Source: CAVVIG01 sp050249955 (GTDB lineage: Bacteria > Acidobacteriota > Vicinamibacteria > Vicinamibacterales > CAVVIG01). Taken from it: 64,000 nt of DNA. Where the stretch lies: NCBI GenBank assembly GCA_050249955.1, contig JBFWPN010000001.1:372001-436000 (forward strand), given 5' to 3'. Shown here in pieces: positions 1 through 8,025 of this stretch. The notes beneath the pieces were generated by a model. The model was not told where the DNA came from, made no database searches, and saw only the letters and a list, made by a program, of their open reading frames with translations. The translations under genes were made by a program, and so were the position numbers. Each line of letters starts with the position of its first letter. Positions within the stretch are counted from its first letter, which is position 1.

Positions 1-401
1 GGTGTCAGCGGTTCGGGCGAGGCGAAGATCATCGCCTCGACAATCGCCTTCAACTCACCGAGCGGACGCCGGAGCTCCTCGTCGGAGACTTCGTCCATGC
101 CGGCCACATCAGCAGTCTCCGGCTCGACGCCCGCTTCACCGGAGCCGTCCTCGGTGATGGCGTCCACGCCAGCTACTCCACCGGCCGCGTCACCGTCCTC
201 GACGACGGCAGGGGTTTCTTGGTCTTCGGATACGTCGTCGGGAACCGCATCAGGCTCACTCGCTGGTTCGGTCGGTTCCCCGGTCGCGTCGACCGGACCC
301 GCGGCAACCTCAGGGGAGTCGGCCTGGTCGATGGACGCGGCGGACGGGTCCGCCGCCGGCAGCTTCCCGTTCACGTCATCCTGCTCTGTCGAATCAGCCA
401 C
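1..401 (-). CDS. scpB: Segregation and condensation protein B, ScpB (partial, 3' end outside window)
   Basis: ScpB is the winged-helix partner of ScpA in the SMC condensin complex that organises and segregates the chromosome. Only the first 133 codons are inside the window. The conserved start of the first winged helix (LKAIVEAMIFASPEPLTP) is readable at the very end. Before it lies an N-terminal extension of about 100 residues rich in Asp, Glu, Ala, Val and Pro, which typical ScpB proteins lack. The frame is open back to a GTG at 399-401 that overlaps the scpA stop by 8 nt, so translational coupling with scpA is likely. An internal ATG at 96-98 would remove the extension; the continuous frame and the overlap favour the GTG. 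Confidence 0.85.
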   Translation of the reverse strand, partial: MADSTEQDDVNGKLPAADPSAASIDQADSPEVAAGPVDATGEPTEPASEPDAVPDDVSEDQETPAVVEDGDAAGGVAGVDAITEDGSGEAGVEPETADVAGMDEVSDEELRRPLGELKAIVEAMIFASPEPLT

Positions 402-1203
402 GATGCGCCTCCGGGTCCCCAATCGGATGCGGGGCATCGGCCGGACGTGGTCGCTTGTAGACACGAATCGGGCCGAAGCTGCCTGACTGGAACACCCTCA
501 CCAGCTTCAAACGGATCATCTCGAGGAGCGCGAGGAAGGTCACGATCAGACCGGACCGGTCCCGGACGTCCGAGAAGAGATCCTCGAACCCGCACGCCTC
601 GTGCTCGGACAGGCGATCGAGCAGTTGCTCGATGCGGACCTCGACCGGGACCTCCTCCGGCGGCAGCAGCACCTTCGGCCGCGCCTTGGAGCGCTGCACC
701 ACCTGCTGGAAGGCGGAGAGCAGGCTGAAGAGGTCGACTTCCAGCTCCGGCTCGAACTCGTCGCCCGCGATCTTCGCCACACGTTCGTCAGGCCGCTGCC
801 ACTGCGCCGCACGCAGTTGCTCGCGCTCGTGCAGCAGTTCGGCGGCAGCCTTGAATTTCTGGTGCTCGAGCAGGCGCCGCACCAGTTGCTCGCGCGGGTC
901 CTCCTCGTCGCCCTCGGCCGATGCCGCCGTCTCCGGGCGGGGCAGCAGCATCTTGGACTTGATGTGGATGAGCGTCGCCGCCATCACGAGGAATTCGCCG
1001 GCGATGTCGAGGTCCAGCTCCTGCATGAGCTGGATGGTCTCGAGGTACTGCGCCGTGATCATCGCGATGGGAATGTCGTAGATGTTCACCTCGTGCTTCT
1101 TGATGAGGTGAAGCAGCAGATCGAGCGGTCCCTCGAAGTTGACGTTCTCGAGCCGGATCGGCAGCGACTCGAGCGCGGATTCGAAGTCGTCCTGGGAGGC
1201 CAT
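394..1203 (-). CDS. scpA: Segregation and condensation protein A, ScpA
   Basis: This is the kleisin subunit of bacterial SMC-ScpAB condensin; it bridges the SMC head domains. The 269-aa length is normal. The N-terminal family signature is clear (FEGPLDLLLHLIKKHEVNIYD, around residues 24-44), followed by the helical IHIKSKMLLPRP segment and a C-terminal winged-helix region around residues 190-250. The ATG lies 1 nt after the trpS stop, and the 3' end overlaps scpB by 8 nt. The three genes therefore look like one operon, trpS-scpA-scpB, a common arrangement for scpAB next to a housekeeping gene. Confidence 0.96.
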   Translation of the reverse strand: MASQDDFESALESLPIRLENVNFEGPLDLLLHLIKKHEVNIYDIPIAMITAQYLETIQLMQELDLDIAGEFLVMAATLIHIKSKMLLPRPETAASAEGDEEDPREQLVRRLLEHQKFKAAAELLHEREQLRAAQWQRPDERVAKIAGDEFEPELEVDLFSLLSAFQQVVQRSKARPKVLLPPEEVPVEVRIEQLLDRLSEHEACGFEDLFSDVRDRSGLIVTFLALLEMIRLKLVRVFQSGSFGPIRVYKRPRPADAPHPIGDPEAHRG

Positions 1204-1204
1204 G

Positions 1205-2221
1205 TTACCGGTAGTTCAGCTTCACGGCGTCGCGCACCCGCTCCATCGTCTCGATGGCCACCTTGCGGGCGCGGCGGGAGCCCTCGTGCAGGATGTCGCG
1301 AACCGTGTCCGGCTTCGCGAGGAGCGCGGCCCGCCGCTCGCGGATGGGGTCGAGGTGGACGTTCAGCGCGTTGGCGAGCTTGGTCTTCACCTCGACGTCA
1401 CCCACGCGGCCGGTGCGGTACCGCTCCTTCAGGTCGTTCACCTCCTCCACGTTCGGGTTGAACGCGTCGTGATAGGTGAACACCGGGTTGCCCTCGACGG
1501 TGCCCGGGATGTCGGCGCGGACACGCTTCGGATCCGTGTACATCGACCGGACCTTCTTCATCACGTCGGCCGCCGAGTCCGAGAGGTGAATGGTGTTGCC
1601 GAGGCTCTTGCTCATCTTCTTGTCGCCGTCAAGCCCTGGAAGGCGGCTGAACTTCGTGAGCAGGGGCTGCGGTTCGACCAGCACGTCGCCGAAGAAGTTG
1701 TTGAACCGGCGGACCGACTCCCTCGCGAGCTCGAGATGCGCCACCTGGTCGTCGCCAACCGGGACGAACCGGGCGTCGTAGATGGCCACGTCGGCGGTCT
1801 GGAGCAGCGGGTAGCCGAGGAAGCCGATGGACGACAGGTCCTTGTCCTTCAGGTTCTCCTGCTGCTCCTTGTAGGTCGGTACGCGCTCGAGCCACGGCAC
1901 CGGCACCACCATCGACAGCAGCAGATACAGCTCGGCGTGCTCGGGCACCAGCGACTGCACGAACAGGGTGCTCTTCTCGGGGTCGAGCCCGGCGGCAATC
2001 CAGTCGGCCACCATCTCGTACGCGTAGGTCGTCAACTGCGACGTGTTGCCATAGTCGCTGGTCAGCGCATGCCAGTCGGCCACGAAGTAGTAGCAGTCGT
2101 ACCTGTCCTGGAGCGGCACCCAGTTCCCGAGGGCGCCAACGAGATGACCGAGGTGCAGCTGGCCGGTCGGTCGCATACCCGACACGACCCGGGCCTTACC
2201 GGCAGGCGAAGCAGTCGTCAT
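1205..2221 (-). CDS. trpS: Tryptophanyl-tRNA synthetase
   Basis: This class I aminoacyl-tRNA synthetase charges tRNA-Trp with tryptophan in the cytoplasm. The 338-aa length is typical. The ATP-binding HIGH motif appears as HLGH (residues 23-26, after GMRPTGQL) and the KMSKS loop is intact at residues 202-206. The conserved PLLQTADVAIYDA stretch of the tryptophan pocket is present. It is the first gene of an apparent operon with scpA and scpB. No clear Shine-Dalgarno or -10 element is visible in the 110-nt gap toward uvrC, so it may be cotranscribed with uvrC. Confidence 0.97.
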   Translation of the reverse strand: MTTASPAGKARVVSGMRPTGQLHLGHLVGALGNWVPLQDRYDCYYFVADWHALTSDYGNTSQLTTYAYEMVADWIAAGLDPEKSTLFVQSLVPEHAELYLLLSMVVPVPWLERVPTYKEQQENLKDKDLSSIGFLGYPLLQTADVAIYDARFVPVGDDQVAHLELARESVRRFNNFFGDVLVEPQPLLTKFSRLPGLDGDKKMSKSLGNTIHLSDSAADVMKKVRSMYTDPKRVRADIPGTVEGNPVFTYHDAFNPNVEEVNDLKERYRTGRVGDVEVKTKLANALNVHLDPIRERRAALLAKPDTVRDILHEGSRRARKVAIETMERVRDAVKLNYR

Positions 2222-2331
2222 TGCAGAATCAAGGGCGAATCAGGGTGAAGGCGTCGAAAATTGCGTGAACTCACGATGGTGCAGACCAGGGCGCGGCCAG
2301 GGCACGAGGCCAGCCGGCAAGGCGGTACAGG

Positions 2332-4263
2332 TTACGGCTGCCCTGCGAAAAAGGCAAGGACGGCATCGGCCAACCTCGGGCCGATCGCGGCCGCCAGTTC
2401 CTCGCGCGTGGCGCGCCGCACCCCCGCCAGGCTGCCGAACGTGGTCAGGAGCTGCCGACGGCGACGAGGGCCCACGCCCGGAATCAGGTCCAGCTCCGAG
2501 CCGAGGTCGCGCATGGTCCTGGCCTTGCGGTGGAACGTCACCGCAAACCGGTGGGCCTCGTCGCGAATCCTCTGGATCAGGAGCAGCGCCGGATCACTGG
2601 TCCGGAGCGCGATCGGGCGGTCCTCGGCGCGCGTGAAGAGGAGTTCCTCCTTCTTCGCGATGCCGACGGCCACCAGGTTGGCCAGGCCGAGCTCCTCGAG
2701 TGCGGCATAGGCCGCTTCGAGCTGCCCCTTGCCACCGTCGATGAGGACGAGATCCGGGAACGGCCCGCCCTGCTCGAGCACGCGCCGATACCGGCGCCGC
2801 ACGACCTCGTGCATCGACGCGAAGTCGTTGGCGACGCGCAGGGCCGTGCCGTCTGCCGGCAGCGGAATGTGTGCGACCGCCTCACGGCTGTCGGCCTCCG
2901 TCGCCTGCGGCAGGGAGACGATGGCGCCAGACTGCCCACGTCCCTGGTGCGCGTCGACCCGCGTGCCGCGCACCCGGAACTTGCGGTACTCACTCCGCTT
3001 CATCCGGCCGTCCTCGCACACCACCATCGACGCCACCGTCTCGCTGCCCTGGAAGGTGGAGATGTCGAAGCAGTCGATTCGGCGCGGCAGGGCGGCCAGC
3101 CCGAGCACCTGCTGCAGTGTCGCGAGGGCGTCGTACTGCGCGGTGGTGTCGGTGTTGAACCGCGATTGATATGAGAGCCCGGCATTCCGGTTCGCCAGGT
3201 CGACCAGGCCACGCTTGTCGCCCCGCTGCGGCACGATGAAACGGACCTTGCGCCCTTCCCGGTCGGACAGCCAGGTCTCGAGCGCCTCGCGCTCGTCCGG
3301 CTCCGCCGGCAGGTGCACCTCTGGCGGGGCGTTCCGGATTTCGTAGAACTGCTGGATGGCCGCCGCCAGCACGTCGGCCTCGTCCCGGCCCACCACTTCG
3401 GCCTCGGTCCCGAGGTCGATCCGCTCCACCACCCGTCCGCCACGGACCTGGAACACCTGCACCGCCGCACCGGCCGGTCCCACCTTCATCCCGAAGACAT
3501 CGCGGTTCCCCAGTTCCACCGTCGCCATCTTCTGCTGCCGGTCCTCCAGGGTCTGGATGGTGCGGATGGCGTCGCGGATCTGGGCCGCCTCCTCGAAGCG
3601 CAGGTCTTCCGAGGCTTCGAACATCCGGGCCTGCAGCCGGCGGGTGAGCTCGTCGTTCTTGCCCTCGAGGAAGAGCCGCGTGTGGTCCACCGCGGTGCGG
3701 TAGGTCTCCGGGCTGCAGATCGCCGCCACGCACGGCGCAATGCACCGCTTGATGTCGAACTCGAGGCAGGGCCGATTGCGCTGCCCGGTAATCACCTCGT
3801 TGCACGAGCGGATGCCGAAGAGCTGATGCGTCAGCGACATCGTCTTGCGGGCGAACCGGGCCGGCATGAACGGACCGGCGTAGAAGTTCCCGTCGCGCTC
3901 CACCCCGCGCGCAACGAGGACCCGGGGGAACTCTTCCGTCGTGGTGAGCTGGAGGTAGGGGTAGTTCTTGTCGTCGCGCAGCAGGATGTTGTACTTCGGG
4001 CTCCGCTGCTTGATCAGGTTGTTCTCGAGCGCGAGCGCCTCAACGACCGAGTCGGTGACGATGAACTCGAGCCGGACGATGTCGTCGAGCAGGGCGTCGG
4101 TCTTGGGGCTGGTGCCGTAGGCCCCCAGGTAGTTCCGGACCCGGTCCCGCAGCGCCCGCGCCTTGCCGACGTAGATCGTGTCCCCCTCCGCGTTGAAGTA
4201 CAGGTAGACACCGGGCTGCTCGGGCAGCCGGGCTATCTGATCCTTGAGTTCGCGGATGGGCAT
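2332..4263 (-). CDS. uvrC: UvrABC excinuclease subunit C
   Basis: UvrC makes the 3' and 5' incisions around DNA lesions in nucleotide excision repair. Domains in order over 643 aa: N-terminal GIY-YIG nuclease (PGVYLYF and TIYVGKA, about residues 16-90), a UVR motif for UvrB binding (about 195-235), the RNase H-like endonuclease domain (IDCFDIST and LVLIDGGKGQ), and C-terminal helix-hairpin-helix motifs (LDLIPGVGPRRRRQLL). The ATG is only 8 nt from the divergent ATG at 4272. A CATAGT hexamer ends 5 nt upstream of this ATG, so the mRNA may be leaderless and its promoter must overlap the neighbouring gene's 5' end. Confidence 0.97.
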   Translation of the reverse strand: MPIRELKDQIARLPEQPGVYLYFNAEGDTIYVGKARALRDRVRNYLGAYGTSPKTDALLDDIVRLEFIVTDSVVEALALENNLIKQRSPKYNILLRDDKNYPYLQLTTTEEFPRVLVARGVERDGNFYAGPFMPARFARKTMSLTHQLFGIRSCNEVITGQRNRPCLEFDIKRCIAPCVAAICSPETYRTAVDHTRLFLEGKNDELTRRLQARMFEASEDLRFEEAAQIRDAIRTIQTLEDRQQKMATVELGNRDVFGMKVGPAGAAVQVFQVRGGRVVERIDLGTEAEVVGRDEADVLAAAIQQFYEIRNAPPEVHLPAEPDEREALETWLSDREGRKVRFIVPQRGDKRGLVDLANRNAGLSYQSRFNTDTTAQYDALATLQQVLGLAALPRRIDCFDISTFQGSETVASMVVCEDGRMKRSEYRKFRVRGTRVDAHQGRGQSGAIVSLPQATEADSREAVAHIPLPADGTALRVANDFASMHEVVRRRYRRVLEQGGPFPDLVLIDGGKGQLEAAYAALEELGLANLVAVGIAKKEELLFTRAEDRPIALRTSDPALLLIQRIRDEAHRFAVTFHRKARTMRDLGSELDLIPGVGPRRRRQLLTTFGSLAGVRRATREELAAAIGPRLADAVLAFFAGQP

Positions 4264-4271
4264 ACGTTACT

Positions 4272-5165
4272 ATGGCGCGTTTCCGGCTCTATTCTGAACC
4301 CTCCATATTACCAGTGCCTTCGAACGCAGAAGTCGTCTCCCCGCACGAGGATCGGGCCCGGCAGTCCCAACAGGCGCCGAAGTCCAACCTCACCTTCACG
4401 GGCATCATCGGCACCATCTGCTGGTTCCCGCTGCGCGCCATCATCGCCGTGTGCGTGGCGCTGCGCATCCACCCGAACGTGCTCACGCTCGTCGGGGTGC
4501 TCATCAACATCCTCGCCGCCTGGGCCCTCGGCGTCCGCCGGTTCGTCCTGGCAGGCGTCGTGATGATCTGCGCGAACATCTTCGACTTCATCGACGGCAA
4601 GGTGGCGCACGAGCTCAAGCTCGAGTCGCGGTTCGGCGCGTTCTGGGACTCGACGCTCGATCGGTTCTCCGACCTGGCCCTGTTCATGGGGCTGATCTAC
4701 CTCTACTCCACCCTCGACCGCACCGACTACGTGATGATTGCGGGCATCACGCTCATCTTCACGATCATGACGAGCTACGCGCGCGCGCGTGCGGAGTGCC
4801 TCATCGAGAAGTGCAAGGTGGGGTTCATGGAACGGCCCGAGCGGATCGTGCTCTTCATGATCGGCGCGTTCACCAACCGGTTCGCGGGCGTGCTGTGGGT
4901 GATTCTCTCGCTGTCGGTCCTGACCGTCGCGAACCGGATCTACTACACCTACCTCGCGCTGAACGACCTGCCGATGCCGTCGAAGACCGGTACGGCCGGG
5001 GTCTTCAACCGCATGTTCTTCTGGACCGACCCGCGCACGTCGGTGCCGTACGACATGTGGGTGATCTCGATCCTGGCCTTCGTGTGGCTCGTGCCGCCCG
5101 ACTGGCTGGGCGACCCGACAGCAACCGGACCCGGGCTGGTCGGGATCCTGATGGGGCTGTTCTAG
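4272..5165 (+). CDS. CDP-alcohol phosphatidyltransferase family protein
   Basis: This is an integral membrane enzyme of the family that transfers a phosphatidyl or similar group from CDP-diacylglycerol or CDP-alcohol to an alcohol acceptor. The 297-aa protein has about six membrane segments. The CDP-OH-P signature runs from D105: DxxDGxxA, eight residues, then GxxxDxxxD. All acidic residues are present, but the usual Arg after the Ala is His (KVAHE). The specific substrate cannot be told. The first 45 residues are hydrophilic and poorly family-like. Because the ATG lies 8 nt from uvrC's start, a later start such as the in-frame GTG at 4314 is possible. The gene converges on Ku. Confidence 0.85.
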   Translation: MARFRLYSEPSILPVPSNAEVVSPHEDRARQSQQAPKSNLTFTGIIGTICWFPLRAIIAVCVALRIHPNVLTLVGVLINILAAWALGVRRFVLAGVVMICANIFDFIDGKVAHELKLESRFGAFWDSTLDRFSDLALFMGLIYLYSTLDRTDYVMIAGITLIFTIMTSYARARAECLIEKCKVGFMERPERIVLFMIGAFTNRFAGVLWVILSLSVLTVANRIYYTYLALNDLPMPSKTGTAGVFNRMFFWTDPRTSVPYDMWVISILAFVWLVPPDWLGDPTATGPGLVGILMGLF

Positions 5166-5192
5166 CCGCGTCGCACGTCGTCGACCACCGCG

Positions 5193-6035
5193 TCAGGCAC
5201 GCCTGCGCGTCTTCGCCGGCCGTCCGGCCGTCGACGCCTTCGCGGGCTTCTTGGCCGCCGCACTCACCTGGTCGAGGCTCTTCCGGAGCGCATCCATCAG
5301 GTTGACCACCTTCGGCGGCTCGGCCGTCTCTGGTGCCGTCACTTCCTGCCCGGCAACCTTGGCGTCGATGATGCGCTGCAGTCCGGCACGGTACTCGTCC
5401 GTGTAGCTCGCGAGGTCGAGGGGCCCCTCGAAAGTCGCGATCACCTGCTGCGCCAGCTTCATCTCCTCGGGCCTGACGTCCGCAGGCACCGAGTGCAGTT
5501 CCTCCACCTGGTCGATGCTGCGCAGCTCGGCGGCGTGGTGCAGCGTGTACATGACGATGCCGCGTCCCTGCGGCCGGACCGCGACCAGGTATTCCCGGCC
5601 GTACAGGGCCAGCTTGCCGATCCCCACCTTGCCGGCCATACCGTCTCGCATCACGGCAAAGGCGTCGGCCGCCATGCCACCATCCGGGGCGAGGTAGTAG
5701 GTACGGTCCACGAACATGGGGTCGATGGCTGAGTCGTCGGCGAACTGCACCAGGTCGATGACCCGGGTCGACTCGGGCCGGACCTTGTCGAAGTCCTCCT
5801 CCGTCAGCACCACGTACTGCCCCTTGGCGAACTCGTAGCCCTTGACGAGTTCGGCGTTGGACACCTCGCGCTCGCAGTGCGGGCACCAGCGCTTCTGCTG
5901 GATGCGGGTACGGCATTCGCCGTGGAGCTGGTTGAACGAGAGGCTGCCGGCCGCCTCCGTGGCCGGGAAGACCTTGATCGGGATATTGACGAGGCTGATC
6001 TTGAGGAAGCCCTTCCACGTCGCCCGTGCAGCCAC
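5193..6035 (-). CDS. ku: Non-homologous end-joining protein Ku
   Basis: Bacterial Ku forms a ring-shaped homodimer that binds DNA ends and recruits LigD for double-strand break repair. The 280-aa protein shows the family opening (WKGFLKISLVNIPIKVF), a CPHCER element, GYEFAKGQYV, and the bridge region YYLAPDGG. The C-terminus (about residue 250 onward) is a Lys/Ala/Arg-rich tail of the kind linked to DNA binding. The GTG start has a GGGAGG ribosome-binding site just upstream. No ligD is adjacent, so the ligase partner must be elsewhere if the pathway is functional. Confidence 0.95.
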   Translation of the reverse strand: MAARATWKGFLKISLVNIPIKVFPATEAAGSLSFNQLHGECRTRIQQKRWCPHCEREVSNAELVKGYEFAKGQYVVLTEEDFDKVRPESTRVIDLVQFADDSAIDPMFVDRTYYLAPDGGMAADAFAVMRDGMAGKVGIGKLALYGREYLVAVRPQGRGIVMYTLHHAAELRSIDQVEELHSVPADVRPEEMKLAQQVIATFEGPLDLASYTDEYRAGLQRIIDAKVAGQEVTAPETAEPPKVVNLMDALRKSLDQVSAAAKKPAKASTAGRPAKTRRRA

Positions 6036-6091
6036 GGCGCCTCCCTGGAAGTGAGAACCTGAAAGTCGGAACTCAGAAGAGTTCGGAACGC

Positions 6092-6637
6092 CTACGCGTC
6101 GTCGCGTTCGTCGTGCGCTCCGAGATCCAGGCCCGAGCCGAACTGGATCTCGTGATGACCGATCTTGTCCCGCAGCAACCGGCGTGCCTCGCCATAGTGC
6201 TGAGGCGGCACTGCCAGCCGCCGTGCCAGGTTCTTCAGGCGGGAGATGACGATGAGCGAGACATCATGTTCACCTTCGCGCCAGGTGATACCGCCCACCT
6301 CGGTGTAGGGGATGAACGAATTGTCGGCCCAGATGCCGTCGGCGTAGAACCCCCGGCCGATCCGGCGGCTGAGCGGCAGCAGGTACCCGAAGTAGACGAA
6401 CATCATCACTTCGCCGAACGCCTGGCGGTGCACCACGAACAGCTTCACGAACACCAGCACGCCGGTGGCCACGCCGAGGACGGCCGTGAGCTTCGCGAGC
6501 GGCGGTGGCGGACTGGGCCAGGTCAGCATCGCGCCCCTGCGGCGACGCCTGAAGCGGATGTAGTCGAGGAGCAGGCGAAGGTTGGCGAAGAAGAAGCCGC
6601 CGCCCAGGATGAAGAGCGTGCCGGTGACGAGGTCCAC
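6092..6637 (-). CDS. Small membrane protein with DUF5673-like C-terminus
   Basis: I do not recognise a function. The 181-aa protein has an N-terminal membrane segment (residues 3-22), an Arg-rich stretch (RFRRRRR), two more hydrophobic helices (about 50-70 and 78-92), and a soluble C-terminal part. That part has a PH-like strand pattern (GFYADGIWADNSFIPYTEV, then ITWREGEHD), which resembles DUF5673 and related YcxB-type domains. The GTG start is supported by a TAGAAT hexamer ending 6 nt upstream and by the lack of a Shine-Dalgarno, suggesting a leaderless transcript. Its promoter overlaps the 3' end of tdk. Confidence 0.7.
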   Translation of the reverse strand: MDLVTGTLFILGGGFFFANLRLLLDYIRFRRRRRGAMLTWPSPPPPLAKLTAVLGVATGVLVFVKLFVVHRQAFGEVMMFVYFGYLLPLSRRIGRGFYADGIWADNSFIPYTEVGGITWREGEHDVSLIVISRLKNLARRLAVPPQHYGEARRLLRDKIGHHEIQFGSGLDLGAHDERDDA

Positions 6638-6649
6638 GGCAGGATTCTA
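6638..6649 (-). promoter_or_regulatory. -10 element of a leaderless promoter for the 6092-6637 gene
   Basis: Read on the minus strand, TAGAAT (6649-6644) is followed by six bases (CCTGCC) and then the GTG start. A transcript starting about 7 nt after the hexamer would begin at the start codon. No ribosome-binding site is present. Confidence 0.6.
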
Positions 6650-6656
6650 CGAAAAC

Positions 6657-7238
6657 CTAGGCCTTCTCGACGTTGGCGAGAGTGGGATCGAAGCAGTGGC
6701 GGCAGCGGGCCTCGTACAACCCGCTGGCGCCGACCAGCACCCGTTCCCCGCTCTGCACCAGTCGCTGCGTGTGGTTGGCGGGGTCGCCGCAGACCATGCA
6801 GATGGCGAGCGTCTTGGTGATGTACTCCGCAATCGCCAGCAACTGCGGCATCGGCTCGAAGGGACGGCCAAGGTAGTCCTGGTCGAGGCCGGCAACGATG
6901 ACCCGCTTGCCCCGGTCGGCCAGGGTGTTACACGCGGCGGGGAGGTTGGGGTCGAAGAACTGTCCCTCGTCGATGCCGACGACCTCGGTGTCGTCCTCGA
7001 CCAGCCGGATGACTTCATCCGACGTGCGGACGTTGGTGGACGCAATGCGCATGTCGCTGTGCGACACGATATGGTCGTGGCTGAACCGGTCGTCGATGAC
7101 CGGCTTGAAGACCTGGACCTTCTGGCGGGCGATCTGCGCGCGACGGATGCGCCGGATCAGCTCTTCGCTCTTGCCACTGAACATGCTGCCGGTGATGACT
7201 TCGATCCAGCCATGTTCCGGCTTCTTGCGCACATCCAT
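6657..7238 (-). CDS. tdk: Thymidine kinase (type II)
   Basis: This enzyme phosphorylates thymidine to dTMP with ATP in the nucleotide salvage pathway. The 193-aa length is typical of the type II family. Visible motifs are the P-loop ITGSMFSGKSEELI (about residues 15-28), the Walker B/catalytic segment GIDEGQFFD, and two CxxC zinc pairs (CMVCG and CRHCF) of the structural zinc site. It reads in the same direction as efp and is separated from it by a spacer filled with GATTGCN heptamer repeats. Confidence 0.96.
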   Translation of the reverse strand: MDVRKKPEHGWIEVITGSMFSGKSEELIRRIRRAQIARQKVQVFKPVIDDRFSHDHIVSHSDMRIASTNVRTSDEVIRLVEDDTEVVGIDEGQFFDPNLPAACNTLADRGKRVIVAGLDQDYLGRPFEPMPQLLAIAEYITKTLAICMVCGDPANHTQRLVQSGERVLVGASGLYEARCRHCFDPTLANVEKA

Positions 7239-7249
7239 AACTGCCGCTC

Positions 7250-7382
7250 GGATTCAGATTGCAGATTGCGGATTGCGGATTTCAGATTGCTGAATGCCGA
7301 TCGAACGGCCGGACACCGCCGCAGACTCGAGACCTGGCAGGCCTGATCTGCAGTCGGCAATCTGCAATCGGCAATCAGAAAT
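7250..7382. repeat. Heptamer (GATTGCN)n repeat, two opposed arms
   Basis: The spacer between efp and tdk contains tandem imperfect heptamers with consensus GATTGCN. The left arm (7250-7299) reads them on the plus strand. The right arm (7345-7382) carries the same heptamer on the minus strand, so the two arms can pair around a GC-rich centre. The arms are much more AT-rich than the surroundings. The same heptamer recurs at 21361-21423 and 52072-52262. Confidence 0.8.
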
Positions 7383-7386
7383 GGCC

Positions 7387-7953
7387 TCAGGCCCTGCCCT
7401 GGTATTCGCCGGTGTCGGTATTGATGCGAATGCGGTCGCCTTCGTTGATGAAGGGCGGCACCTGCACCACCAGGCCCGTTTCGAGCGTGGCCGGCTTGAT
7501 CTGGTTGCTCGCGGTCGCCCCCTTGATGCCGGGCACCGTCTCCATCACGACCAGGTCGACGCTCTGGGGCAGTTCGATGCCGACCGGTTCCTCGCCGTAG
7601 AACTCGACACGGATCAGGGCATCGGGCATCAGGTAGCCGATGGCATCCCCCAGCACCTCTGACGACATGTGGATCTGCTCGTAGGTGTTGGTGTCCATGA
7701 AGCAGTAGGAGTCGCCGTCCTTGTAGAGGTACTGCATCTCCTTCTCGTCGAGCACCGCACGCTCGATGTCCTCTTCCGAGCGCCACTTGACGTCCTGCAG
7801 CGTGAGCGTCCGGATGTTGCGCATCCGGCACTGCACGTGGGCGCGCAGGTTGCCGGGCGTGAGGTGATGCAGTTCGAGGATGCGGAACAGGTCGTTGCCA
7901 ACCTTGATCAGCTGCCCTTTGCGAAGCCGTTTTGCCTGTACTGTGTCTGCCAT
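7387..7953 (-). CDS. efp: Elongation factor P (EF-P) family protein
   Basis: EF-P enters the ribosomal E site and relieves stalling at polyproline stretches. The 188-aa protein has the three-domain EF-P layout, with the C-terminal signature EGDRIRINTDTGEYQGRA at the end. Domain I has an unusual tip: where canonical EF-P has PGKG with the modified Lys, this protein has PGNL (Asn35), followed by Arg37. Neither Lys nor Arg is at the modification site. The ATG at 7951-7953 was chosen because a longer frame would overlap the divergent hsp20 and its promoter. It shares a symmetric divergent control region with hsp20. Confidence 0.93.
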   Translation of the reverse strand: MADTVQAKRLRKGQLIKVGNDLFRILELHHLTPGNLRAHVQCRMRNIRTLTLQDVKWRSEEDIERAVLDEKEMQYLYKDGDSYCFMDTNTYEQIHMSSEVLGDAIGYLMPDALIRVEFYGEEPVGIELPQSVDLVVMETVPGIKGATASNQIKPATLETGLVVQVPPFINEGDRIRINTDTGEYQGRA

Positions 7954-7975
7954 AGTTGCGCCTGTATATCCTTGC

Positions 7976-8020
7976 AATCGTAGCACATATGGTCGAGGCT
8001 CCGGGAACCGTGCTACGATT
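7976..8020. promoter_or_regulatory. Divergent efp/hsp20 control region with perfect 11-bp inverted repeat
   Basis: AATCGTAGCAC (7976-7986) is repeated in inverted form as GTGCTACGATT (8010-8020), with 23 nt between. Each arm, read outward, contains TGCTACGAT, which fits an extended -10 (TGn plus TACGAT). The right arm ends 6 nt before the hsp20 GTG, predicting a leaderless hsp20 mRNA. The left arm would give efp a leader of about 17 nt. The symmetry could reflect two matched promoters, an operator, or both. Confidence 0.6.
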
Positions 8021-8025
8021 TTCCC

